Assembly (NCBI GenBank): GCA_002118135.1
Contig: BDIU01000245.1
Location: 1 to 64,000, forward strand
DNA from: Trebouxia sp. TZW2008
Taxonomy: Eukaryota > Chlorophyta > Trebouxiophyceae > Trebouxiales > Trebouxiaceae
Length of the DNA stretch: 64,000 bases
Reading direction: 5' to 3'
In this document: positions 23,108 through 36,069 of the stretch, piece after piece
How positions within the stretch are numbered: the first letter of the stretch is position 1
How the letters are laid out: each line of letters starts with the position of its first letter
The notes under the pieces: model-generated
Database searches by the model: none
Told to the model about the DNA's origin: nothing
The model's input: the letters and a program-made list of their open reading frames with translations, nothing else
Program-made: the position numbers and the translations under genes

Positions 23108-26100
23108 CAAGAAGAGAAGTGGGAAGGTGCATATGCTGACCTGAAGGCCTTCTGACAGCTGCTTGACATCAGTAATGTCAGCTGCTGAGGCAGCTGCAGA
23201 ACTCTGCACTGCACTGCCATGCCCTGCCCAGACAGCCCCAGCGCTCTTTTTCATTGACAGCTGCAGGGCATCGTGCTCAACTGCCCTGCCCTGCTGCCCT
23301 GCCCTTGCCACCACACAGCACTTGACAAACATCCCCTGCTTGATGGCTTCTGTTGGGTTCTCCACCCAACCGTCATGAATGTCGGTAACAGCCACGTTAC
23401 CGTAAACGCGACGGCCCACATGGACTCTGACCACACTTGGTGAGACTGTTACAATTTGCCCCAGCAGCAAAGTGCCCTCTGGGGCAGTTGCAGCTGTTGC
23501 GCTGCTGAGTTTGCTGCCGCTGTGTAGATCTGTCAAAGACAAGTCTGCTTGATTGTGGCTGCGGTCCACCTGTAAAAGACAGGCAGGTTAGGGTTTAGGG
23601 TTCATGTGAAACCCACAATGATCATTGTGATGGTCATGCGGCACTGAACTGTCTCAACTAACAACAGACATTTCAACTTGCAAGGTCTGCATGAAAGAAA
23701 CCAACTGCTGCTCCTGAGCATGTTGGCTGTGGAGTGCACAATGGCTGCAGACAAAATGGCTTGAGACAGGCCACTGGCTCCAAATCATATACAGCTGGGT
23801 CTTTGACATTGCCAAGCGTTGATGAGCCACAGACTGGGATGGGTGGGTGGGTTGAGGGGTGCGGCAGGTGGGTGGGTGGAGCCCTTGCAAAGGGGATGAA
23901 AGGATGAACAAGCAAGTGAGTGAATTGGGATTATGAGTCAACATTTGCTGCGTATGACAGGCAGCATGCATCCTGAACACCTAAACCAAGCCTCAAGCTG
24001 ATTGTGCCAGTGAATGAATGATGACTCCAGCAAATGATCAACAAGCTAGAATGATCAATTGGGCAAGTGCATCAATTCTGCTGGCTGTAACAACATGCAG
24101 CATTCATCTTGAATATCAAGGCCTAGTCTTAAGCTGACTGCCCCAGTCAGATGAATGCTGACTCCAGCAAATGATCAACTGGGCGAGTACCTAAATGCTG
24201 CTGGCTGTGAAAACATGCAGCATGCAACTTGTGTATGGCCCGAGCCATGCCTTCGACACTCACCTGTGAGACCCTACACTGAATTGGCTGACCCTGGCTG
24301 AATCTCTCAGCAAATTGGGTGAGCTGCTCAGGGTCTTCTGCTGAGTCAAATATGGAGACTCTGCTTCTGATTGCTGAGCTCAGCTGTACAAGCAAGTGCT
24401 GATCATGCACTTCCTGAACATACCTGCAGCAGCCGCCAAACGTTAAAAACGGCGCATAATTGAGTGTGCACCATACCATGAGAGATAATTGGAGTTACTT
24501 GGCGCGTGGAATTGCAACTACTAGCTTTTGCACGACACAGCTCAATTGACACACAGAACAAGTGGCCGCAAGCAGCGTCAAACAACACACCAAGGTGCTG
24601 ATTATACACTTTCTAACCATACCTGCAGTAGCAGCAGCAGCAGCAGCAGCCAAATATTGGAAAAAAGGCAAAGATTTGGACAAAGCCACATACACAACAG
24701 CGATGCAACTGAAAGTTTGCTATTCATTTGACTTGCTGAGAGTATCAGACTACTTGCAGTCTACCTTACAGAACATCAATACACACGTTGATATGCAACT
24801 ACAATCACTACCTGCCAAACAGCACGAGCCAAGTTGTTATTTTGGCAAGTCCCAGCCTTTGCTTCAGACAGGTCAAACACAACTGCTGGACAATTGGCAG
24901 CAAGTACTCTCCACCATAGCAACAGAGCAAATTGCTTGAGATTGCCAAAAAACACATCAGGTACATTGCTGTTCAATGATGTGCCAAAATGGACAAATAT
25001 AAAAGCAAGGGTCAAAGCTTACCCCCAAACAGTTTGTCCAGGCTTGAGTTTGCTGACCCTCAGCCTTGTTTTGGACACAGCTGAAGAAGAAACGTCAGGT
25101 GCAGCAGCAGCTTCCAGCGCAGCAGGCTTAAGACTCAAATCCACAATTCCCATTTTGCGTCCCTCAAACCCTTCTGCCAACCCAAGGCACACTGCCTCCA
25201 GGTTTTGTCCTGCTGAGAAACCCTCGAAGGGTTTGCTGCCTGATCCCATAGCCTGCTCAGCGTCTTGCACATCGCACAGACAGACCTTGGCTTTGGCGCC
25301 AGACTGTAAGGTGACATCCATGTGGATGCTGTGGATTGCTGTGATTCTGCCCTTCACCAATTGCCCTGGTTTCGGAGCTTGTGCCTTGGTGGAGCTCTTT
25401 TTGGCAGCTTGAGCATCAGTCAACAATGGCACATGCATGACTAATCTCCCACCTGCAGCACATGGGCAGATGCAATGTCAATGCTAAATCAAAATTGATA
25501 AAGGCTGCATTGCAGTCCAGTCCTGCTGAATGATGTGGTAAATAAACGATGCAAGGAATGGAATCTTTGACTGAGCACGTCTTCATGACTGCAGACACAC
25601 ATGCCTTGCAGAGCAAATAAGTTGCTCGAGATTTCACAATAACGATAATAGTAACAATCACACAGGCCATGCTCAAGAATCTAGGAAGGCAACACAGCTG
25701 TAATGTCGCACGTGCTTAATCATGGGGTCACAGCTTTGATTGTTCAGGCAAACAAAGCCTTGTGCTACCTCATCTGCAAGAATTGCAGAGCTTTGTTCTG
25801 ACTGCTACAAATTGTAACAACCTCGATCTTGCTCCCTTCATGATTCAGGCTAGCACAGGATTGACCTGGTTGCAGACAATTGAGAGCTCCAGTACGTACA
25901 CAGCTGGGCCTGCTGAGTCTGTCTAGCATACGTCTAGAATGCAATGAATGAATGATGACCAGTTTTGCTCGACGGCAAGCACGGCTGGAAGCGAAGCATC
26001 ACCTGTGTCTTTGCTGGGTAGGGCAGAAACCCTAGCCTGCAGCTGCTGCCCCAGGGCAAATCCCATACGCCCTTCTTGGTTCTGCAGGTTGTAATCAGTC

Positions 26101-29100
26101 ACCGCTGCAAACCCTAGGATTTGGTTGTGCTTGGGCATAGATAGCACTACATAGTCATCCTTGACTAGCTCCACCACCGCCGTGACTAACTCCTTACTCA
26201 CCTACAAACAGTCATTGATGGCTGAAGTAACGAGGAGGAATGAACATGGCCTGCTTGCCACTTGAGGATGAAGAAGTCAGTGGGCATGCTCAGCAAGCGG
26301 TGACTGCATCACTGAGAACAAGTCAAGACATGACCACATGTGCAGAGTCACATGATCACATGTGTCACCACAGGAGCACGTGTCATCATGTGACCATAAA
26401 AAGATCAGACATGTGAGCATAGCTGCGTCAGCAATGAGCCACCAGATCACATGCGTGCAGCATGAGATCACATGTGCATAGCACGTGATCTTGAGCTGCT
26501 TCTGTTTACAGAGGTTTCTGTCGTGATGCTCAGCAGCCTAGGCTTCCATTGTCATTCCTGACAGGCTGTAGCATCTTGTGCATGATTGACATAAAACTGC
26601 GCAAGAAATCATCAGCATGCTGTACATGTGCAAATGCGCCAAAAGCGTCTAGAAAAAGCTCAAAAACCAAGCAATCAGTTAATGTCAACCCATGTATGGT
26701 TACTGTCATGGGGACTCAATCAAGACAAATGCAGGCTGACCTGCAGCACATGGTTGTTCGCATGAGCAGCATCCAGCGCTTCTGCTGCCTTCCTCTTCTT
26801 GCTCTTCTTCCCACCCTTGTCTGTCTGTGCGCTGTCTGTCTGACCCTTGGTGGTCACAGCAGCAGCAGTCGCTGGCTTGACCAAGTCTGGCTTGAGGGTC
26901 ACATCTACAATGCCAGTGTCTTTGCTGACATCCAACATTCTGGCCTTGAGTGTAGTCCCTGGGCTTGCTGGGGTTCCCACAACCTGTTGTACACAGAAAG
27001 TATGATGTTACCTACCAGGAAAAGAGTCAGTGGGTGTGTGTTTGCTGACATCTAGAGCCTGGCTTTGAGTGCAGCCCGTGGCGCTGCTAGACACCCCACA
27101 ACCTGGCACCCATTAAGCTGCTCTAAACAAATTGGGTTTTCCGGACATCATTATGTCCAAAAAATGACTGCTTGAGAATTGAATCGGGCTATACAACGCA
27201 TGCATGCTTGATATGACTACAAGCACAGTGTCACACCTGCAAATCTTTGAGATGACTCTCAATATGACCCACCTGATGATTGCGGCTAGCACAAGCACGT
27301 CTGAATGTGCAGCAAAGTCTAGCACCGCTCTGTAGTCCTTCAACTCATGCACTGAGGCATCCACGACTCTTCCAATACAGTTGACATGGCACTGATGCCA
27401 CATGAACAAGTCAGGAAAAGCCAGGAAAAGCCTACCTGGTGAGTTGCAGCCAGTCCCAGCACGTCTGCGTGTGCAGCAAAGTCCAGCACCACTCCATAGT
27501 CTTTCAGCTCATGCACTGAGGCATCAACGACGCTTCCAATGGCAAAGTCTCTTTCCCAGTGCACCTGACTTGCTATGTCTGGGTCGTTTGCAAGCCTGCA
27601 ATCAGGCATGACATTGCATTTGTGATGTGGAAAGCATCATTGCCTGTGAGTCACTTGCTCTAACTTCAAGCAGGGGATATGTAATTGTTTACTTCTCCCA
27701 TTTCTTTCACCAGTTTTGGGCTTTTTACAAGTCATTTCTACAAGACCTTTGTAAAAAATTTCTCATTCATGAATTCTTTGGAATGAAGGTGCGACAATCA
27801 ACAAGCCTACTTGAGAACTTGCAGCAACAAACTCTTGATCAAGCTATGCAAAACAGTTGCAAGTTCTCACCTGAGGCTTTCAGCAACTTCCAGGTCTTTC
27901 AGAAGAGATTGCAGGTAGGCTGCATCAGAGGTGCCCACCAAGCTCTGCTTCAAGCTCACTGTGAACCTCTCCTTCTCATTGTCCACCTGAATTTCAGTGA
28001 TGCCGCTGTCAATATCTTGCTCAAATTTGGCACATGCTCTCCTGATACAACCATAATCAGCAAGCAGCCTTTTTCCAAGCGCCAAAAAGAGGTGAAGTTA
28101 ACATTTGCGATGAACCTCTCCTTCAAGCTGTCCACTTGAAGTCCATACTTAACAGAAGTAAACATACAAAATCAACCAAATCAGGAAGCCAGGCACATCA
28201 CATCTAAAACAATACACTTAAATACAAGGCATGCTCATAACAAGCGCACATTGCATGCATCAAACAGCTCTGGACAGCTTTCCGACAATGGAGACTGCAA
28301 TGCGCGTCAAAGCACTGTCTATTGGGATGAAATTTCATTCACCTGCACAGCCTGGTCCCTGATAGATGGACCAAGTTGGCAATGATTGTTGGGGTCCAAA
28401 ACATGTGAGTTTGCCAACTGCACTGTTCTCAAACTGCCAGGATGATCAGCGCCAATTTTTTCCAGGTGCAAATGGGCCAAACTTTGACTGACCTGCACGA
28501 TCTGAGCTCTGACAGATGGACCAACACGACGTGTCCGCTTATTCGCAAATTGAGTTGTGGTTTTCGAGATTGACCAACATGACAATTCCGTAAATGAACA
28601 CCCAAGGGGAAGGGGGGGGGCCGGGATGGTTGCTTACCTGTACAACCTGTGCCCTGACAGACTGACCAACTTGGTAATGTCTGCTAGGATCTGACACAAA
28701 GACATCTGCCAATTGCGCCAATCCTGCTCTGCCAGTCAACTGCCCCAGGAATCGAACGTAGCAGGCGTCATTTGTGACGTTGGTGATGTAGCCGGGCACA
28801 AGCATCGTTTCTCTGATGTCTGAGATGTTTCTGGGAAGGGCTGATGCTGCTGAAACCAGAGAAGCTTTCCTTGTCAGCCTGACAAACCCACTTGCCTGCA
28901 GCAGTAGTGCAATGACATTCAGTAGACACTCGATATCTACAACTTGTTTTGCGGGGGCTCTGTCAACATTTAGCCTGAATTGATGAAATGACGTGAAATA
29001 TGGTTGTGGGAAGGGCGGATGCTGCTGCAGCCAGAGAGGCTTTCCTTGTCAGCTTGACAAATTCCATTTGCCTGCAGCAGCTGCAGATGTTTCTTACACA

Positions 29101-32100
29101 CACTCATTTGTGACGTGGACAGAAGCCAGGCAACAGTAGCGCCTGTAAATGTCTCACAATGTGATGATAGGCCAAATGCCCCGCTTGACAATTAAATACA
29201 GCCATTCCAGAGCAGCCAAATTTATTTTCAACCTGGCTTATGACATCATGCAAGCCAAGTAACAAGAAGCGTAGAGCCTCACCTCAACCCTTTCCAGCAC
29301 CAGCAGGGATCCCAGGGGGGAGCCCACCTGCAGGGCCCCCTGCAGGGCAGTGACAGCGCTTGGGTGATCTGCCAAGTGCCCTGCTTCCAACTGCCCATGT
29401 GCCCCGCCCTCTAGGTCAATGACAAATGTTGCTGGCTTTGTGTCCCCATCCTCCTGAAGTCAAACACATTGTGTTACTGCTGCGTCAATATGACAGGGCG
29501 GAAACGCTGATTGCTGCCACCTTCTTCTTTGTACTTGGTAAAGCGCAGGAGGAAGCAAATATAGATGGGCCGTACTTTCACTTTTTCTGTGACGCAAATG
29601 CAACCACAAATACTCATATTTCTTGACTCAATTGTTGAGCACGTTGGCAGAAGCAAACGAGAGTAAGAGTAGGTAAACAACAAAGTCAATAATGATAAAA
29701 CAAAAGAGCCGTGCTGCACCTTTGAGGTCTCAACTTCTTTGACAGTGCCTTGGACAACATCCCCTGGCTGCAGACCCCCCAAAGAGTCAGCCCCAGGACC
29801 CCCCTCAACCCCCCTTGAGACCCCCCCAGCCGCCTCATCATTGCTCTTCTTCCCCATGAGGCTCAGCTTGATTCTTTGGTGGGAGAAATCGGTGCTCAAG
29901 ACTCGGCATTTTACAACTTGACCAATCTGGTACGCATCCTTGGGTGACTGATCAGGGGCTAAGGGCAGTTCTGCTGAGTGGGCCAGCCCTTTCATGCCGC
30001 CAAAAAAGGACACAAAGATGCCGTAGGGCTTGATGCCTGTTATGTAACCGTGACTACGCAGGCCAGGCTCAGCATCCTACAGCAGCACAGACAGACAGGT
30101 GAGTGCCTGAACCATGCAAGTTTACAGCTTTGTCTGCTGTCACAGGCAGCTTAGGTGAAAATGCAATTTGCACGCAAGAGAAACAAAGATGCTGTAGCTT
30201 GATGCCTGTCATGTAATCGTGACTGCGCAGGCCAGGCTCAGCATCCTATAGCGGCACAGACACACACGAGAAAGGCTTTCGAAGCTTTGTTTGGTTCAGA
30301 AGGCACTTCAAGGTGTATTCATTCCAAAAAGGAGATACACGGAGGGTACGAAGTCTGATGCCTGTGCTGAAGCCGTGACTACATTGGCTAGGCTCAGCAT
30401 CTTACAACAGCACAGACAGACATGACAATGGCTTGATATGCACTCTTGCAGTCTTGGCTGGGGCCCTAAGGCATTTCACCTGACTCTTTCAGTCGCGCAA
30501 ACATAAACACAAAAAGAGGGCATACAGGACGATGCTGGCAATGTGATGCGCATCAGTGTAGCCTACCAAAATCACAAAATGTTTGCTTAATGCCGACATT
30601 GAGGCAGGGCTGATTATGTGAATATCAAGTGTCCATTCAGCAGATGACACAGTGCAGGGCAAGACCGAACAACCATGCAAAGACAAGCATTCATGTGAAG
30701 ACAAATGGTCACCTGAAAGGCTGTGATCAGAGGCAGCTTGTCACTGCATAGCAGCTTCTTGAGTGTCATGCTGACACGCTTTTTGGCCACATCGACTTCT
30801 AGGACACGCCCAGTCACCTCTTGTCCCTCCTTGTACTTGCTGCTACTACGCCGGCCCACTGTGTTGGCCATGTGCACAGATGGCACCAAGGCCCTGCATC
30901 ACATCAGCAAATGTTGTAGCTAAACTGTTGTATATGAGAGAGGCAAGAGTCATCACAATAGTCCTAACAGTGCAAGACTGTGTTGCTGCTGCTGCGTCTA
31001 CCCAATGTGTTGGCCATGTGAACAGTAGGCACCAAAGCTCTGCAAGTCATCAGCGCCAGTTTGGCAAACATGACGCGTGCCATAATAGTGGCAATGCTGC
31101 TAGCATGACAAGGCATTGCCACTGCTTGTCTCTCATTGTACTTGCTGTTTTTGCGCCTGCCCACTTGTGTCGGCCATGTGCACAGATGGCACCAAAGCCC
31201 TGCGACACATGTAAAGATATGTGCAAACTTATGCAATGAAGTTTCTGCTGCTGCCCATGCACATATGTTGCACAGCTGCCAGCAGCAATCAGAGACTGTT
31301 AGACTAGTAAGTCTGATCCAGTTGACAGCAGGTGATTGACAGCACTGACCTGATTCTGAGAGCAAGAGCAAGCAGCATGCCGTAATCAGCAATACTGCTG
31401 ATGGCGCTGATCACAAGTGCAGCTGGTTAACAACTATGGTTTGTGAGGCCTTAGCATCTCTCAGACATTCATCATGAGCTTCACGTCACATTGCAATGAA
31501 CAGCACTTGCCTAATTGCAGGAAGTAAGGCAATTAACATTTCAAGTTCTGCAATGCTGATAATGGTGCCAGTCAGGGGTGCCTTTGTGCCCATGGGTTGT
31601 GCAGCACCTGCCAAAACCCTAGTTTGTCAGGCACGCAAACCAATTAAGCATACATGCTCAAACTCACCTGATTCCAGGCGCAAGAGCGACCAGCATGCCG
31701 TAGTCAGCAATGCTGCTGATAGTGCCAGTCATCAGACTGCCAGGCTTCACTTCTGCAATGGATGCTATCCGCTGCTCTACGACTGTGGGCTTCAGACTGA
31801 GCACGGACAGACCGTCCAGGGGGCGGGCCCCAATGATCCTGCCTTTCAATTTTTGACCCACCCTGTAAGCCTGCACACATGACAGGGATGAGTCAGCCAA
31901 GCCTCGGACTAAGCACAGACAGACAGTCTAGGGGGCGGGCCCCATGACCCTGCCCTTCACCTTTTGAACCGCTCTGTAAGCCTGCCCACATGACAGGGGC
32001 TGGAAACAATCAAACAGTAACACAATCCTACCTCAGTGTCGCCAACGTGAGCCATAACAGCTGCAGCAAGAATTTGGATCAGACTGATGCATCAAGTTTC

Positions 32101-35100
32101 AGCAAAAGCACTGCTGAAGCGAATGCAAGCCTTGAATGCTGTCATCAAGCGCCATGAGTAATGGTGTAGATGGAGCCAGCGTGGGCCTTGACTGACACTA
32201 TCAGGCATCTTTGAGCATACGCAATGGCAGCATTTCAAAATTATGTTGGCTGAACCTTAGTCAGAAATTGGTAACTGTTGCTGGTTGTCATTTTGGCTTC
32301 ACTAGCATTTGATAGTACTGAAATAAAAATGAAACACGTGCAGGTTGTTGAGCTGACAGGCACAGCACCTGTTGGAGCTTGTCAATCTTGGCTTCGCCAG
32401 CGTTTGAAATGTGGACAAAGCCAGGGGTTGGGGCTGGCTCTGAGGGCACTTCCAGCAGCAGCCCTAGCCCCTCATCTACCCTCTTCACCACCAAGTCCTG
32501 CGCACCAAAAACTGCATTTGAACGACGTATTTTTGTGTGGAGGTAAAAGTGATTGAGAAGACTTGCGATGCAAAAGACAGATGGAGAAACATGAAAGAGC
32601 TGCAAAGTAGCAGAGCAAGCGCATGTCGATCTCTCACATTACAAAAGAAATCTTTTTGAAACTTGAAGCAAGAGCAACATCAGCCAACCACAGCACACTC
32701 AAGGGCTGCAGGGCATAAGTCTTTGGTAATATGTTGCAAACAATTTGTACTACCACTCAAACGGTAACACGCAGACTGATTTGAGCATTGCACTGGTCAC
32801 ATGATTCAAGGGTTGCATTCAAAAAGTCAGAATCACCTCGAACACTTGCCCTACAGGAGGCAGTTGGCGTAAGGTGAGATCCACCAACTCAGGCTGCAGT
32901 GAAAGCTTGATATGCTTTGAGGTAGGGTCCACATATATAATGCGAGCCTTTATTTTCTGATCCTTGGTGTAGTGCTTCTTGTGGTCATTGCCAGGACAAA
33001 CCTGCACAACGGCACAGAGCGTTCACTTTCACTTTCTGATCATTGCTGCAGTGCTTCTTGTGACACTTGCCGGGACGATTCTGGTATTATCACACATGGC
33101 ATTGGACTTCACTTGCTGAATCTTCCTGTGATGCCTGTTGTAATCATTGCCAGGACAAAGGATGAGTGGAACACACGATGCAAGCCATCACCCCCTGATC
33201 TTTGCTGTAGTCCTTCTTGAGATCATTGCCAGGACAGACCTGACACCATGCAGCTGTGTACTTTGATGTCAGGACCGCCCTTGCCATGATCATGAGAAAC
33301 ACTGTATTTACGGATCTGAGAGCACGTTGAGCATCATGGGCATCATTGCGCTCATCACTGACAAGCAGCATCCTCCAGGGACTGCCAAGACACGGGCAAA
33401 AGGTGAGCAACCAAGGTCAAGCAAAAGGTTTGTAGGTGCTGAAAGTGGCAGCAGATGCAGCCAGAAAGCACTTTAAAAGCTGTGGAGAAGCAAGTGGCAT
33501 AACCATATCATGCATTTTGAGCTCCTGCTGGAAATGGCAGGAACACATTATAGTTCATTTGCCAACAAGCCATTACAAACCAGCTGCTGTCCTTGTTCTG
33601 CAGAACAACAGCCTCTGCTGCACCGACTTGTTGCTTCTCACAAGTGATGATGTAGATCAGGAATTTGCTGCAGCGAAGACGCAGCCAGGACATCTTCCAA
33701 TAACAATCACCACTCAAACAGCTGCTTTTGATTCCATGCTGCTTAGCAATGACTTTACCTGGGTGAGATGGTACTGGTCAACGGTGCCAGTGAAGAAGGT
33801 GAGGAAGGACAGCACCAGCCCGCCTGCCACTATGCTCTGCACCTGGGCATTGACTAAAGCTCCAGGCATCAATGCCCCTGCAATGAGCAGTGAAGAGTCA
33901 AGACACTTTGCAAAGAAGCAATACGGGCCGAGACAAAGTATGTAGTCTGGCTTGTGAAGTATCAAGCATCAAGGCCCCTGCAAGCGGCACCGCAATCCTG
34001 CAACATGTCTTGATGATAATGACAATACGCAGAGACAAGTACTGTAAAAGACTGCCTGACAGTGTGCTCTGCTCCTGGGCATGTATTTAAGCTCCGGGCA
34101 TGAGGGTCCCTGCAATGGGCGGTGAAGAGTTGACATACACCTTGGTGCAGTTGTCCACACGCACAGTCAGAGCGTTGTTTGATTTGTGAACACCCAAGCA
34201 TAAGCAGCTGCAAGTAAAGCGGTGCATTCTTGCAACATGTCCTGGTGACATGCAGAGACAAGGACAGCAAGCATGTCTGCCAGTACATTCTGCACCTGGG
34301 CGTTGCCTAAAGCTCAAGGCATCAAGGCCCCTGCAAGTGGCAGTGATTCGATCACACATGTCCCAAGGGCGCTGATGACAGCCAGGAACAGAGGGACCAA
34401 TCTATGACTTGGCGTTTCTTCTAGCATTTATGACATGATAGTTTCGTTGCTGGTCATCAGCATGCAGATTGTGATAACATGCAGACAACAGCGCTGCGCT
34501 TGACGCGTCAGTACAAAGTGGCATTCAGGCCTCAATTGCAGTACATGATTCACAGCTGCACACGCACCATTACACATGCCAACCTTGCCAGAGATATGGC
34601 AATCACGGCAAGGCTTGGTAAAATCAGTCCCATGCTACTGTCAATAGTTTGCTTACCTATGTTGAGACCCTCGTAGTCATCAGTCACAGCTTCAGCAATA
34701 GCGTTGGGATCTGCAGTCACTTTGAATGTCTTCCCAGCCTTGCTTTTGTTGCCTTGAGCTATGCACTCCACTAGCATGCCAGGCTTTAACCCCCCTGCAA
34801 ACCCCTGCTGACCCCCCTTTGACAGGCTGCGCTTAGACAGGAAGCCCTTGACATCATCCCCAAACACAACAGTGTAGCCGTGGTCTTCCACGCTTGTTAC
34901 GCAGGCCGTTACAGGCGCCCCACTGTGTATGCTGGCTGTTGTCAGTGCTGCATTCACTCTGCTAACTGCTAGGGAAAGGTGGATGGTCTTTTTGCCTGCT
35001 TTGCTGCTGGCTGCACCTGCCCTGGGTTGAACCTCTGCGCCTATGACTACAGCTTTGACCAGCTGCCCAACAGAGAACAAGTCTGACAGCGGCGGCAGCT

Positions 35101-36069
35101 GCTTGGCTTTGCTTTTTTGGCTGGCCAGATAGTCTGATGCCTGCAGGTTGACGCCACATTGTTTGGGACTAGTGCTTGAATGCAGTTGCCACTTGGCGTG
35201 TCTAGCTTGAACAGTATTGAAAGTGCTCTTGCAATGGTCGCATATCTGAGGGCAAATGACAAGCTGGCATACATGTCGTGTGTGCAGCGCTTGACAACAT
35301 GTCAAATGTTACATTGCATAGAGGGGTTTGTCCAGCGGCAGTAAAACATGTAGGTGTTGTTGCACTGTCCACAAACGACATGCATGTCAAATGATGCTTA
35401 TTGTGCTGTCAAAGATTACACATCTGCTTGATAGCCCATTGTCTTGCATATGCTTTGCTGCCATTTGGTAAGAGTAGGGCACAGTCCAGCAAAATAGGTA
35501 CATACCTCCTCTGCAGCCACTTGTCCTTTCAGCCCATCAGGAAGACTGACAGTCAGGTTGTGATTTGTTACGTCTGTAATGGCGCCCCAAACTTTGGCAC
35601 CAACATTGCATGTCTGCACACAGAAGCACCAGATTTGACCAAATTGCACACGAATGCTGCTGAAAGTAATACAATACCAAAGTACAAACACCAAAATAAA
35701 CTTTGATGCTGACCTTGAATTTGAGCAGCTCCACAAAAGCTGGTGCTTTGCCTTGAGTAAGCTCGGGAGCAAGAATAGAGACTTCTTCCTCCTGCGTATC
35801 ATGGATAGTGCTTTCCGCAGTGGAAGAAGTGTCGATGACAGAGGTGTGACAGCCATGCCGGCACACACCTGAGCTCCAGTGCGTCGGCTTTTCTTGCGAC
35901 GCTTGTTGTTGTCTGCGTTTGCGCTTGCAAAAAAGTCCCTCTCGGCATCAGCCTGGGCCTCAGCACGGATCTGCCGGCGTTTCAAGGGCGTGATGCTGCT
36001 CGCGCCACCACGCGGGAACGACTGCTCCTCGTCCGCCGGTACAGTGGCTTGTTGTGCAGGCTTCGACAT
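15749..36069 (-). CDS. RRP5: RRP5/PDCD11 ribosome-biogenesis factor (multi-S1 plus HAT repeats)
   Basis: About 30 exons. ATG at 36069 opens MSKPAQQATV, then FPRGGASSITPLKRRQIR, the conserved RRP5 N-terminus, and a basic KRRKKSRR stretch. S1 domains follow: VGAKVWGAITDVTNHNLTVS (35496-35612), the long exon at 34660-35160, and exons near 33860, 32830-33000, 32400, 31670-31870, 30730-30890, 29715-30080, 28640-28870, 27900, 27440-27600, 26740-26990, 25960-26210, 25020-25430, 24270-24430, 23140-23575, 22200-22390 and 21500-21722. The last reads GDIVKGRVKRLEAFGAFIEL, a canonical S1. An acidic Ser/Asp/Glu linker (19475-19820) precedes HAT repeats: IWIQYMAFLISLGEVEKARG, KIWLRNISWLLSKDRAEAAR, LDVWSQYLDQ and MKFLFKRYLQYEEEQG. 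Stop TAA is at 15749-15751. RRP5 acts in the nucleolus in early pre-rRNA cleavage for both subunits. Exon-by-exon borders are approximate. Confidence 0.93.
16225..16265 (-). repeat. Decayed copy of an RRP5 HAT exon end
   Basis: Reads RFDVWSQYLDQ and then a donor, copying the exon end LDVWSQYLDQ at about 16375-16410. Upstream sequence in this copy is not open in a matching frame, so it is probably a pseudo-exon in the last intron. Confidence 0.7.
17085..17660 (-). repeat. Decayed copies flanking an RRP5 HAT exon
   Basis: The functional exon is about 17315-17490 (AMCRKFSGSAKIW). A copy of its 3' end lies at 17085-17170 and a copy of its 5' part at 17560-17660 (MAMCRKFSISAKIW in minus translation). 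Confidence 0.75.
18826..18883 (-). repeat. Dispersed repeat copy (reverse)
   Basis: Reverse-oriented partial copy of the family at 19267-19361, sharing 'ctagctgggcctgctgag' and 'gattgctccagtac' when read on the minus strand. Confidence 0.7.
19267..19361 (+). repeat. Dispersed ~95-bp repeat
   Basis: Intronic copy running from 'ttcaggatagcacagga' to 'cctgctgagcctgtctag'. It matches 25845-25936 along nearly its whole length, and partly 11345-11400 and 18826-18883. It could be a non-autonomous mobile element; no terminal repeats were seen. Confidence 0.7.
23070..23107. repeat. (CAG)n trinucleotide repeat
   Basis: About twelve uninterrupted AGC/CAG units in an RRP5 intron, 33 bp from an exon end. 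Confidence 0.95.
23585..23605 (-). repeat. Short telomere-type motif (TTTAGGG)
   Basis: TTAGGGTTTAGGGTT in an RRP5 intron a few bases from an exon border. It could also act as a telo-box. Confidence 0.6.
23935..24240. repeat. Two tandem ~140-bp units
   Basis: Two diverged units sharing 'gactccagcaaatgatcaa' (24025 and 24162), 'ctgctggctgt' and 'acatgcagcat', within an intron next to the exon at 24270-24430. Confidence 0.75.
25845..25936 (+). repeat. Dispersed ~95-bp repeat
   Basis: Second near-full copy of the family at 19267-19361, also in an RRP5 intron and in the same direction. It shares 'agctccagtacgtac' and 'agctgggcctgctgag'. Confidence 0.7.
26325..26490. repeat. CACATG/CACGTG-rich cluster
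   Basis: About ten occurrences of TCACATG, CATGTG or CACGTG in 165 bp of an RRP5 intron. The sites are E-box/G-box-like palindromic hexamers. It is either a degenerate satellite or a binding-site cluster; nothing else supports a regulatory role. Confidence 0.5.
27020..27375 (-). repeat. Decayed copies of two RRP5 exon ends
   Basis: 27020-27105 copies the 5' part of the exon at 26740-26990. 27265-27375 copies nearly all of the exon at 27440-27540, reading VVDASVHELKDYRAVLDFAA against VVDASVHELKDYGVVLDFAA. Confidence 0.85.
28080..28530 (-). repeat. Decayed RRP5 exon copies
   Basis: 28085-28145 copies the core of the exon at about 27900-28075 (LKERFIANVNFTSF against KERFTVSLKQSL). 28335-28400 and 28480-28530 copy the 3' end of the exon at 28640-28870 (SVRAQVVQ). 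Confidence 0.7.
30180..30420 (-). repeat. Decayed copies of RRP5 exon start
   Basis: Two copies (30185-30265, 30350-30425) of the acceptor side of the exon at about 29715-30076, sharing 'caggccaggctcagcatcct' and the minus-strand reading HDYMTGIK. Confidence 0.8.
30985..31600 (-). repeat. Decayed copies of two RRP5 exons
   Basis: 30990-31060 and 31110-31210 copy the 5' part of the exon at 30730-30890 (ALVPSVHMANTVGRRSSSKY). 31345-31410 and 31540-31590 copy the 3' end of the exon at 31670-31870 (ISSIADYGMLVALAPGIR). Confidence 0.8.
31895..31985 (-). repeat. Decayed copy of RRP5 exon start
   Basis: Repeats the 5' half of the exon at 31670-31870; both contain 'gggggcgggcccca' and 'gtaagcctgc'. 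Confidence 0.85.
33025..33245 (-). repeat. Decayed copies of RRP5 exon start
   Basis: Three copies, about 60-85 bp apart, of the acceptor side of the exon at 32830-33002 (VCPGNDHKKHYTKDQ). The copy at 33195-33242 still reads VCPGNDLKKDYSKDQ. Confidence 0.8.
33955..34345 (-). repeat. Decayed copies of RRP5 exon start
   Basis: Three copies (33955-33985, 34080-34135, 34300-34345) of the acceptor side of the exon ending near 33882 (GALMPGALVNAQV). Several still read GTLMPGA or a close form. Confidence 0.8.

Noticed and set aside
22883..23130. Poly-Cys/Leu extension of an RRP5 exon
   Set aside because: It is read-through of a (CAG)n microsatellite in the intron after the exon end at about 23140.
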